From NCBI GenBank assembly GCA_022453515.1, contig JAJNNY010000001.1, positions 620,001 through 684,000 on the forward strand: a stretch of DNA of 64,000 bases, in the 5' to 3' direction. Made by a program: the position numbers and the translations under genes. Numbering within the stretch: position 1 is the first letter of the stretch; each line of letters starts with the position of its first letter. The notes beneath the pieces are model-generated. The model saw only the letters and a list, made by a program, of their open reading frames with translations. It did not search any database and was not told where the DNA came from. Positions 1-10,215 of the stretch are shown one piece after another. The DNA is from Astrocystis sublimbata. Its lineage: Eukaryota > Ascomycota > Sordariomycetes > Xylariales > Xylariaceae.

Positions 1-20
1 CATCTAACAAGAGAGGTTTA

Positions 21-1952
21 ATGTCTTCTCCGCAATCATATATCCCACAAGGCGATGATGCCATAGCGACTCACAAAATAAACGCATGCGGCGTAGATGA
101 CGTGGCACATGACGCAGAACCGGAGACAGCACGAGCACCTACCGAACCACCATACGATTTGAATAACTTTCCCTTTACATTTGAGCATGCACGCGATGCC
201 TCTCGTTCTATCAATATCGAACCTGATGTGAGAACGCCACGCCCACGCTGTAGATTGCAACTACCCGTGCTATTTGTGCCTCAACTGACATGACCGACCT
301 GAAAGAGTGACCCTTCCATAACTCCAAGCTACGAATGGTGCGTTGGGTTGATACAGCTCTTTACATCACACGGCTAAACAGTCATTCCTTGATAAAATAG
401 GGATGGCGAGTCTATCACCAGCAGTATAACAGCCTACAGAGAAGAAAACGGTAGAACATATCATGCATACAGTGACGGATGTATGTCCAGTTGCTTTCCC
501 GCCTTTTGCTTTGTATTCGATTTCGTCGTGATTTATATACCATATTGGCTAACGGCTCCCCGTACACAAACACCAGCGTACCACTATCCCAATGACACCT
601 TGGAGCTCGAGAGGCTGGACTGGCAGTATATCTGCCTCAAGCGTCTGTTCAACGGCAGGAACTACTTCGCCCCGTGGTCTGCGGACCAGCCGCCGAAGCG
701 GATACTAGACCTAGCCACAGGCACGGGCATGTGGGCGATGGAGATGGCCGAGGAGTTCGAGGACTCCGTGGTCGTCGGCACGGATCTGTCGCCCATACAG
801 CCTGAATATGTGCCGCCCAATGCCCACTTTTACATCCACGACGCGTAAGTTTGGAACTTTACTATTCAGTGATATTCGCATGCTACCTGGTGATCTGGAC
901 AGTACCAGGTATCTTACGTAGTGCCTGGCAATTTGCTCGTAACCGACAAGTACCTATGGACCAGATGCTTGTCTCGATACTCCCGTCTACCAAGGTCGTG
1001 ATGCTGTTGAGTAGAAAGATGAAGGCAAGTCTTGTTATACGCAGTACGTTGACCAGATGGGCATTAGGAGACTAGATGACTGGTGGTGGCCAGACCCCTT
1101 CGATTATATACATGGTAAGTATACAAAATAGAGCGAGCCCTCGTCATAAGAGACCTGCCTAAAACTTACCCATAGCTTGCATCATACTAACATCAATGTA
1201 GTATGTCCTCTCTGGTATCCCTCTCGGCGGGGAGCAACTAGGCGTAATCTCTGCCCTAGCACGAACGATTGACACGGCCACCCTCGGGACCTAAATCTGA
1301 TATGCTGACAAGCCTAGATACGAATGGCGCTGGGCGCATGGGAGGACTTCGAGACGGAGGTGGCGCGCAAAGCCTTCGACCACCTCGAGCCCGGGGGATG
1401 GTTCGAGGCGCAGGAGCTTTTCCCGACGCTCCGGTGCGACGACGACTCGATGCCGGCGGACTGGCCGCCGAACCTGCTGTTCAACGACCTCGAGGACTGC
1501 GCGCGGCGGGAGCACCGGCCGCTGGACATCGCGACGACGTACAAGCAGGGGCTGATCAAGGCCGGCTTCGTCGACGTGACGGAGCAGGTGTACAAGATCC
1601 CCATCAACGGCTGGGCCAAGAGCAAGAACTGGAAGACGCTCGGCGACCTCTGGAACGTGAACTGCCTCGACGCCATCCAGGGCGTGGCCATGGCGCTACT
1701 GCATCGCGCGCGGGGCCTCAAGCGGCATCAGATCGAGGTGAGAATAAACCTGGTCATTGCTCATAGCATTGCGCAACGCTGGCATTGTGGGAAGAATCGC
1801 ATGTTTGCTGACTGCAAAACCAGATACACCTGATGGACACTCGACGAGCGCTCTCGGATAAAACAGTGCATGCGTATCAGAGCTGTTATGTGGTGTTGGG
1901 ACGGAAACCTGGCCGTGAGGAGACGGTCACACCATCTTCAGGCCATCAATGA
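21..1952 (+). CDS. LaeA-like (TAM-type) SAM-dependent methyltransferase, six exons
   Basis: Exon model: 21-227, 411-480, 577-844, 1068-1113, 1318-1737, 1824-1952 (379 codons plus stop). Seen: the family block ENGRTYHAY just before YHYPND, SAM motif I ILDLATGTGMWAMEMA, then GTDLSPIQPEYVPPN, a WWWPDPFDYIH block, LEPGGWFEAQE, and a C-terminal HAYQSCYVVLGRKPG. This order matches fungal LaeA-like and secondary-metabolite methyltransferases. Role by family: a class I methyltransferase, often nuclear and regulatory, substrate unknown. The join between exons 4 and 5 only keeps frame if the intervening 204 nt are removed as a nested intron (see separate entry). The first exon is the weakest part: its intron would end in GAG and the N-terminus is variable in this family. 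No biosynthetic cluster genes are adjacent, so a global LaeA role is not implied. Confidence 0.8.
1114..1317 (+). other. putative stwintron (intron within an intron, donor split after its first base)
   Basis: The internal intron 1115-1201 begins GTAAGT, carries CATACTAAC near its 3' end and ends GTAG. It is flanked by G at 1114 and TATGT from 1202, so its removal creates a new donor GTATGT. That donor pairs with the branch-like TGCTGAC at 1303-1309 and the acceptor CTAG at 1314-1317, giving an external intron of 117 nt. Splicing then joins CAT (1111-1113) to ATA (1318-1320) in phase 0, reading FDYIH-IRMALGAWEDFE as the methyltransferase family requires. Removing 1115-1317 as one ordinary intron leaves one extra base and shifts the frame into a non-homologous reading. 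This architecture is the described [D1,2] stwintron class of ascomycetes. Confidence 0.75.
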
Positions 1953-3787
1953 CAACAACGACAACAACGACGCAAATCATAGTAATTAGCTGTCGACGTA
2001 CTCGGTGCCACATGTCGGATGCGCATACATAGGGTCCAGATCAAGATATTGGTTACTGGAGTACGGAGTATGCATATTGTCAAACAATAATTAGTCTCGA
2101 CCACATGCACACCCTTTGACAGCAAATCCACCGGGACGCCAACGGCCTAGCTTACTTGGTACTCGGCCTGGAATTAGTAGTAGTAGTCTTGAGGAGCGAA
2201 AGCGAAAGAAATTGACTAGCCGCATTCTTTTGTAAGGGGGGAGGGGGTCGGGTATCTAGATTCGTATGATAGACTACAGATTCTCGAGAAATGACTCGAA
2301 TAGTAATGGTACATTGCAGATGGAAACATTTAAGGTTATCTCAACAAAAAAGGGCGAGAACCTTATACCTATACCTTAACCTTATGTAAATTTCTCTGCG
2401 AAGGCCCACCACCTGCAGGACAAATGCCCTGTAAGATGCCCGAGATGCCTAAGTACATGTAGGTTTACCACGTAAGCGCAGCCGCACCGCAACGTGGGAA
2501 CAGCGAACCCCTGCTGCTCTGCTCGTGCCCTTGTTCGCCTGTATCGAGGTACTGCACGAAGGACCTCCTTCTCACAGGGAATCTGCAGAATCCTGCGCCC
2601 TGGTGCACACCACACTTCAAGGCCCCTTTTACGGGGCTCCATAGCTTCGCTCGTCTGTTCTTCTTTCGCTTTAGTGCGGGCAGGATGCGGAATCGCGCTG
2701 CCAATATACCACCTGTACAGGCAACCTTACTTACAGGTGTACGTAGCGAGCGTAGGTACCCACCCACCTCTCTGTTTTAAGGTTACCTAAAAGGTTCTCT
2801 TCAGCATTCGAGATTGTACCTAAGGTACCTGTAGTCGAGCCCTGTCGGGGCCCCCTGTTCGCCTGTCAAGCCCGTCAAACGCGCCGCAGCGTGCAGCAGA
2901 CCTGCAGCGCTACGGGTCGCTGGCCGGCGGGAGTTCTAGCAGCCGCGCTAGAAATGGCGTCAGGGACGTCAGCGAGGGCCTGGCACACCTGTCATCTGGG
3001 TTCAGCATCCCTCACTCGCTCACTCACTGCTCATCCGTCTCCGTCTCCTGTCTCGCTCCGCATCCTGACTGCTGCCATCAGAGATCCAAAGGAACGGGAG
3101 AACCGACCGGCTCGCCTGATTCGACTGACTGGACTTGACTAATGCTAGTAGTCGGGCGACCTAGCGGAAAGTCTAATTCGGTTTTGTCTTTTTTTTGCCC
3201 GTCATTCTGTCTGGCTGTCGCCTGTGTGGTGTCGTCAAAGTACCTCCCGTCAACATCGCCCACTCCGATCATCTGCCCCCCTTTGACTGCTTCGGTGCAG
3301 TTGGACGGTTGCGCCCATCCTTGATCCCATCCTCGTCGTCCCAGACAGAACCCTGAACCGAGGCGGCCCCTGGTCATCCCTCCTCCAGTCGCGTTGCAGC
3401 CACCAAGTACTTGATTACCTTGATTACACCATGGTCCATCAGCAGCAGCCAGCAACCAGCCACTAGATGATGCCCATTGCGCTGTCGTCGCCGTCGCTCA
3501 AGCCTCACTCGCTGCTCACCACCGGAACCCTCCACCAGTAACACCAGCTTGCCTCCTGTTGTTTATTTCCCTTATTTATTTATCTGAGCCGACGTTACAC
3601 CACTCCCAAGCTCACCGTGCTTTTCTTGGTCTCCTCGCCGGTCGCGTGCGCTCCCTTGGCGCTTGTATATACCTACTACCTATCTACTTACTTACTTACC
3701 TGCTCAAAACACCACCCGGCCTCGGAACTTTGTTATTAATCTTAATACCATCCGTGGCCCCGACACGGACACGGGCACGGGAGCATC
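1953..3787. other. intergenic region with pyrimidine-rich leader of the ArfGAP gene
   Basis: No gene is supported here. The last 800 bases before the ArfGAP start are strongly C/T-rich, with runs of CTCACT and TCCGTCTCC around 3010-3060 and a TACT/TACC run at 3670-3710. This is typical of a filamentous-fungal promoter and 5' leader. Exact AGGTACCT lies at 2823-2830. Confidence 0.5.
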
Positions 3788-6088
3788 ATGGCCGGAATCA
3801 TGAGCAAGCGGCAACAGGCACGCAACGAGCGTGCCCTGCAGGATCTCGTCCAGAGCGTCCCCGGCAACAATGTGTGCGCCGACTGTGGCGCCCGCAACCC
3901 ATGTACGTTGGCCATGACATGATATTTTCCTTGGGTGCTTGCACCGCAAACCTGTGTTTTGTATGCGATGGTGTGTGCTGACTTGTGTGTGTTGCTTAGC
4001 CTGGGCATCATGGAACGTAAGTCTGCCGAAACACAACTGCACGTCGAACACCCTCAACCCCCGACGTACTGCGACCCTCTCAGCCCTGGGCGACGCCTGC
4101 GCATATCTGTGTAGTGTGGTAACAATACGGGGTGGTGTGACTACAGGAGCGCAAAGCTAACGCCGGTGGCTGCAGTTGGGCATATTCCTCTGCATGAGAT
4201 GCGCCGCCCTCCATCGCAAACTGGGGACGCACATATCCAAGGTCAAATCGCTGAGCATGGACAGCTGGACCAATGACCAAGTCGAGGTACGAAGACCATC
4301 TCCCCTCATCACACCCTTCATGTCGGAGATTTTAACCCCCTACCGCGACAGAGCATGAAGAAGGTGGGAAACGCCGCGTCGAACAGAACCTACAACCCCC
4401 AGAGCAAAAGGCCGCCCGTCCCTGTCGATGCCGACGAGGCCGATTCCGCCATGGAGCGATTCATCCGAGCCAAGTACGTGCAGTCGCCGAGCCGAACCCC
4501 GACGAATGGCCCGACGAGACAGAACACGGCAAGTTCAGACGAGGGCACGCCTCCACCACTGCCCCCTAAGACGGGCACTCGGTTCTTCAAGTCGGGCACG
4601 CTCTCGTTCCGCTCCAAGAAAGAGCCGCCGAGTCCACAAAGTACCATATCGCCGCGCGACAACCACCACCTGCGCAACAAACCTTCCAAGGTCTTTGGGG
4701 CGAGCGTGCACCAGGATAGCGTCGAGGCCACCGCGCAGAAGCTGACGCAACTTCGCGACATGGGGTTTGCCGACGATAAGAGGAATGCCATGATCTTAAA
4801 AGGGGTCAATGGCAACTTGGAAAAGTCGATCGAGGCTCTGATACGTCTGGGGGAGGGCGGTGGAGGCCTTTCGCCAGGCGTGCTAAGCCCCGTGGACTCG
4901 TTGTCGAGGTCCTTGACGCCGAAGCCAACCAAGACAGTCCCCAATGGTCTGTCGAATATAGGTCTATCGAAACCAAGCCCACCTCTCCCGGTCGAGAGCC
5001 CGACGTCGTCTAACGATCCTTGGGAGATACAACCACCCGCGCAGCCACAGTCGTCGCAGTCGACTGGCACCCTGCAAAACAAAAACCCTTTCTACAACGT
5101 CACCCAGACCAACCCTTTCGGTGCGCCAAGTCGACAGCAGAGCGAATACGACTTGAGGCAGTCTATGCAGAATATGTCCTTGGCAGCATCACAGCAGCCC
5201 CTCTTCCCGCACCATACAGGGGGGGCGCCGGCGACGCAGCCTGCAGTTCAGTCTACCTACATGCAGTCCATGACACCACCTGTGCCACAGATGCACCAGA
5301 ACTTCGCCTCGGTGGCTTTCAATGGGAACCAGACATACCCTCCTCCTCAGCCAGTCCAGTCACCGCAGTCACAAGGCTATAACCCGTTCTTGCAGACCCC
5401 TACGACGCCACAGCATCCTCTGTCACTCAACACATCTCCGCACCAATTTCCGGGGTCACTGGCCAACAACCCCTTCACAAGGTCACCAACGGGAATGGCC
5501 TCGCCCATGTTGCAACAAATACCCGAGCAGTCGCAGCAAAATGTATATAGCTCAACTCAAACTCCTTACAGTGCCAACCCCTTTATGAACATGGGCCAGC
5601 CAGCTCAGATGTCCCAGCCTCAACAACAACCACAACAACAACAACAATGGTACCAGCAATACCAACAGCCTGCACCGGTATCACAGCCAAACTACGCCCC
5701 CCAGCGGGCTAACAAAGAGAGTATCATGGCTCTGTACAGTTACACACCCCCTGCGCAAGCCTCACCACAACCCCAAACACAAGGAAACATGAACGCTTTC
5801 GAAGTACAGGGCAACTCAAACCCTTTCGATGCGAGCCCGGCGGTTCCCACTCAACCGCAGGTGCAGGCACCGTTCATGCAACAGCAACGCCCTCAAAGCT
5901 CGACGAACAACCCTTTCTTGAGCACTATGGCAGCGGCCCCGAGCCCCTCTCCGTTTGCGCCTACTAATCAGGCAGCATCCGCCAGCGCGAGGAGCCGCGA
6001 GAGTATGATGCTCGGGATGGAAATGGCCTGGAATAACGGCCGACACAGCCCGGATGCATTCGCGAGCTTGAGCGCTAGGAGTGGATAG
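3788..6088 (+). CDS. ArfGAP with UBA domain and NPF-rich tail (Gts1-like)
   Basis: Exons 3788-3902, 4000-4016, 4176-4286, 4352-6088; 659 aa. The ArfGAP zinc finger is complete: C30, C33, C50, C53 in CX2CX16CX2C spacing, with the catalytic arginine finger at R58 in the LHRKLG motif. A UBA-like domain follows at about residues 205-248 (QLRDMGFADDKRNAMILKG). The rest is Q/P/S-rich with a polyglutamine patch and seven NPF motifs, which in yeast endocytic proteins bind EH domains. By family it stimulates GTP hydrolysis on Arf GTPases at Golgi or endocytic membranes; the domain order ArfGAP-UBA-Q-rich matches yeast Gts1. The start was chosen at the first ATG leading into RQQARNERALQDL. The second exon is only 17 nt and lies inside the zinc finger. 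The gene converges on the GT90 gene downstream. Confidence 0.92.
4000..4016 (+). other. 17-nt micro-exon of the ArfGAP gene
   Basis: The exon is CC TGG GCA TCA TGG AAC, bounded by an upstream TTAG acceptor and a downstream GTAAGT donor. Together with the T left from exon 1 it encodes SWASWN, an invariant stretch of the ArfGAP zinc finger between its two cysteine pairs. Skipping it would shift the frame and destroy the domain. Confidence 0.88.
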
Positions 6089-6603
6089 GTGCGGCGTACG
6101 TCTGTTTGATTTTATACATGGCGGACAGAAATGTCTTAGGCTGAGAAGGGTTCGGGTCGTTGGGGAGATCAGATCAGATCTACGTGTGTATATTGCGCAA
6201 AAAGGATTTAAAATCTCGTCTAAGACGTGGCTGATGCAGGCTCGAGTCATAATATATACCCTATAATTGATTGAAGACATTCACCCTCGGGGCAGGAAGG
6301 GTTAGGCCGAAAGAAGGGCAAAGGAGACGAAAGAGGGTCATGTTATCAATTGCGATAGTGTCTTCTTTAAAAGATGATCAAATAGAAAGATAAAAAGCGA
6401 GATTTGAGGATGGGTTGATTCCTCCCATCTTCTGACTACCTACCTCAGTTATCTCTCACTCAGGTGCATTTCGAAATGCCGGGAGCTTCCTTGTCCTACC
6501 CATCCATAACTCAACTACTTACTGGCCCTCCCTTTAATGTGTACAATTCGGTCGGTCTTATGTCATGTGCTCCCTTAGTCAGCCCCTCAGTCCCTCCACT
6601 CCA
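6089..6603. other. convergent 3' intergenic spacer
   Basis: About 515 bases between the stops of the convergent ArfGAP and GT90 genes. No coding signal is seen. It must hold the 3' ends and cleavage signals of both genes; A-rich patches lie near 6190-6215 and 6365-6395. Overlapping 3' UTRs are possible. Confidence 0.5.
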
Positions 6604-7121
6604 TCACTTATGAACCTCTCTCAAAGAAAACTCCTCCCACGCCATCCCCTGCCCCAGATCCTCGAAATCTTTCTCATCCCACCGCGCAGTCTTCCCCCAC
6701 CCCCGGATCAAACCCCGCCAGTAACACGTCTCGGCCGCGATGCTCAGGTACCCGCCTCCGGAGTCGGAGAATAGTTCTCGCTGTCGTCTTGCGATGGATG
6801 ATGCGATCTTGGGGTGTGATTCGAGCCAGGCTATCGTGGCTTCGAGATCGCTCCAGTCCGGGGCGACGAAGATTATGTTGGCGACGGTGGAGGGGGGATA
6901 TGAGATGGGCCATGCGTGGTTGACCCAGGGGGAGGGGTACGGGAGGAGTGATGCGGGGGATTTTGGCTGTGATTGCGAGTCGAGGGGAATGGGGTGCCGG
7001 GGGAGGCCTTTGGGGGCCTTTGGGGGGGTTGGGGCTTGGTGTTGGGACTTGAGGGAGAAGGAGAAGAGGGTGCGGAGGGTGAGGCGGCGGTGGGGTGGGG
7101 AGGAGGATGATGATGAGTCGT

Positions 7122-7155
<34 letters not shown>

Positions 7156-8659
7156 CAGATGAGTCTGGGGTATGTCGAGAGTATCGGCCGCATCAGGGTC
7201 CAGCGCGTAGCTGAACGCGGGCTTCAGCAGATGCGTAACATGTTGCATCCACGCGATCGGCGGCGATAGCACGACGCTGCCGCACAGGTTGTGGAACTGG
7301 AAGCGTCCGCTGTACGTCACGCCCTCGGTGTGGATGATGTACTTGTATCGGCAGAAGTCTTCAATCGGGAGCGCGTTGGTTGCGTTTCGCTCGCCTAGGC
7401 CGTTGTTGTCTCCTCCCCTCACTGCCCTTTTTGCGTCTTCTTCTTCTTCTTCTTCTTCCTTTTTTGCGTTTTCTCCCCCTTTGTTGGCCTGAGAGGGCGT
7501 CGACCACTCTAATGTCTCGATGTCTGCCCACTTCGGCGCCGTGACGCTCATGCCGGGTCGCCCTGCTGCTGTGCCGAATGCTCGGACGAGGTTCTGCCGG
7601 ACTCGGCCTGCGCGTGCGTTGTTGAACCACTTTGAGATGGGTGGGGTTAGTTAGTATTTGCTATTTTCTTGCTTGTAATTCGGAAATGAGACCCTTTCCC
7701 CTTTCCCCTTTCCGCTCCTCTCCCCTTCTTTTTGTCCCCCTTTTCGCCTTCCCGAATTATGAGTTTGCAAGTGTTTGATTGATGTACATACCGTCGTGCC
7801 TCGCCACACGGCGCGCGGGATCTTCGCAGCGAAGGGCAGGCTCGCCTCGATCTCCGTGATGGCTCGTGCTGCCCGGGGAAGAGAGCCGATGAAGGGCAGC
7901 GGCCACGAGTAGAAGCTGAAGTGGGGGATGGGGAAGAAGCGCTTGACAGAGCCGGATTTGGTCTCGAGGAGGGCGGGGTCGACTGGACGCGAGTAGGAGA
8001 GGGTGTGGGAGAGGGGGTCGTCGTGGTGGTTGAAGAAGAGGATGGTGTTGGGGATGTCGGGATATGAAGAAGATGAAGAGGACGGCGAGGAGGAACGAGG
8101 CCAGGTCAGCAAAGCGTTGGCGATCTGGTGGAGGGTTGCGGATCGATGAGCGAGCATGTCGCGGCTCAGATCGGATTTGCGCGCGGCAGAGAGGATGTAC
8201 AGCTGTCGGTTCTATCAGTGAGTTACCGGACTTGCTAAATGTTACTCATTTCAAGAATTCGGCACCAAACAGCCTTACCTGTCCATCGCGAATCCTCAGA
8301 ATGGTTGGACCGAGACTGCTCTTGGAACGCTCAAGCTTGAACGGGCCCTTTGCCACCTCGTCGTCAACCTGGTCCAAGAGACCTGGGAAGTTCGAGCGAC
8401 ATTGGTCCTCTGTCAGGAAGCGGTTATTCAGGAGCTCAGGGGACAGAGTCCGATGGTTCTGCTCTTCGCTTTCTTTTTGTCTCTGAGGCCGGGATTGGTA
8501 AGCTTCTGGGTTTGTCGAGCGCGGACTATCGAGACTCTTTTCCGGCACGAGAAGAAAACAGTAGATCGCCAGGCAGATGACGGAGCCGATGACGATCTGC
8601 TGTAGACGGGCGGTTTGTCGCGCGTTGCGGTGGTGTACCGGTAGGTGTGAGACGCCCAT
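6604..8659 (-). CDS. GT90 / CAP10-like glycosyltransferase, type II membrane protein
   Basis: Exons 8279-8659, 7792-8202, 6604-7629; 605 aa. Residues about 20-40 form one hydrophobic segment (IVIGSVICLAIYCFLLV) after a short basic N-terminus, the layout of a Golgi/ER type II glycosyltransferase. The catalytic region carries the family blocks FAAKIPRAVWRGTT (to residue 264) and KYIIHTEGVTYSGRFQFHNL (from about residue 359), then GSVVLSP. Relatives include cryptococcal Cap10 xylosyltransferase and animal POGLUT proteins; donor and acceptor here are unknown. Two low-complexity inserts stand out: an acidic KKEEEEEEED near residue 321 and a serine run near 422-450. The start ATG follows no other in-frame candidate that retains the membrane segment. 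Confidence 0.85.
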
Positions 8660-10215
8660 GGTTGATGCGGAACGATTTGCTGCCCGTGGTGCGAACCGGA
8701 TTCTCTACATGATCTGCAATGGGTTGTTATATGTGCTTGGAGATCGGTTCAGTTCTGGTTCGGCAACGCAAGCGACTTTCAAAAGACCATGTTGATATTT
8801 GATGCAATACCAAGATCAAGATGGCTTCTAAGTAATTTGATTGATTTTGCTTGCGCGACGACTAGTATGTAAATCGCACTGCTAGGTCTTATGCTCTCTT
8901 CTGTCTGCCTTGCGATGCGATATGTTCCAAGCTCTTCAAATAGCAGAGTTGATGAGCACGTGTGGACAGATTATACCTCATGCCTGCCAGTCATCTTATA
9001 AGTGACCCCGGGACATGTGCTTCCGAGCTGGGGAAATTCAGTTTCCCGATTCATCTCTCACTTCTTGGCCCCGTTCCTGGGTTTGCCCGCTTCTGCAATT
9101 AGAGCCGTCTTGCGTAGTACCATGCATGGTGTACCGATACTACTGGACTCTCTGTTCGCTGAGAACTTGATTCCATATCCTTACACACTAGGTACCTGTC
9201 AAACATTGATCTTCGTGTAGCTCACGAGATAGGTTTCCGTACCTAGTTGGTACTTGTCTAGTTCCGACATAACGGAAATTGTTGGTATGCCAAAACTTCG
9301 AAGAGCATAATTAGTTTCGCAAGGGTTTGTTAGGTACTTGTGTTGTATGAGACGACGGTCAAAGTGCAAAAGTTGTTATGGATCTGGATTGACCTAGGTC
9401 AGAAGGATATACCGAATCTTCATCTCGAGTGGGCGCCACTTACAGTACCACGCTGTCTTTTTTGCGTTAGACATTCGTTGCTCAAAATCGCCAATATTCT
9501 TTCTTGCGGCGTCAATTCGACATTTGCACATATTTTTGCCATTTTCTGTGATCAGCTTCCCAGATACCGTGGGCTCTTCTTCTATATATAGTTGAAGCAT
9601 AAGAGATGTCTCTTGATGATTGCCCCTAATAAAGCTCCAAGTCAGTGTTCCACTCACACCCTAGAGCTAGGTCATCCCCATTCACTAATGCATGCAGATA
9701 AGCTCAGCTACGTCACTGGCTGGCTACTTACAGCTCGGCATTGGCGCTGACAGTGGAGGATGGAGGGATTGAAGGTTGCGACATTCTGTTGGGCAACGCA
9801 GAAGAAAAAAGTTGATTCATTTCATACAATTGAGTTTTAGAACAAGACATGAGAATAAGACTCGTCACTTACGTGTCTGAAGCTAAGCACTTTATATGAA
9901 TCCCATGCGAGCAGCATTTCTTCAGCAAATGTCCTACTAGACTCGAAGGACTCCTGAATACAGTCCCTGGACTACGACGATTGAGTCGTTTTCTCAATTG
10001 GCACTTAGGCTAGGACTGTTTATGCGCAGCTGCGCAAAACGCAGGTCGCAGGCAGCCATGTCAGCACTGCCACTTGCGCTCCTCTTCAGATAGCACTCCA
10101 ATTCAATCAACTTGATGTCAGCCTGTGAATATACGTCGCAATCTTGTATCCTGTGTGTCCTACCTGTCGTTGACAATACACGTTTGCGCCTCCCAAAGGC
10201 GCGCACCAACAAAAC
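8660..10215. other. divergent promoter region, no gene seen
   Basis: This lies between the starts of the minus-strand GT90 gene and the plus-strand C2H2 gene, so it should hold both promoters. Short reading frames here show no codon bias or family resemblance. An exact AGGTACCT palindrome lies at 9190-9197. No transposon or RNA gene is visible. Confidence 0.45.

Noticed and set aside
1269..1766. Plus-strand frame overlapping the methyltransferase exon 5
   Set aside because: It is the +1 shift produced by ignoring the stwintron. Its Arg/Gly/Ala-rich sequence has no family resemblance.
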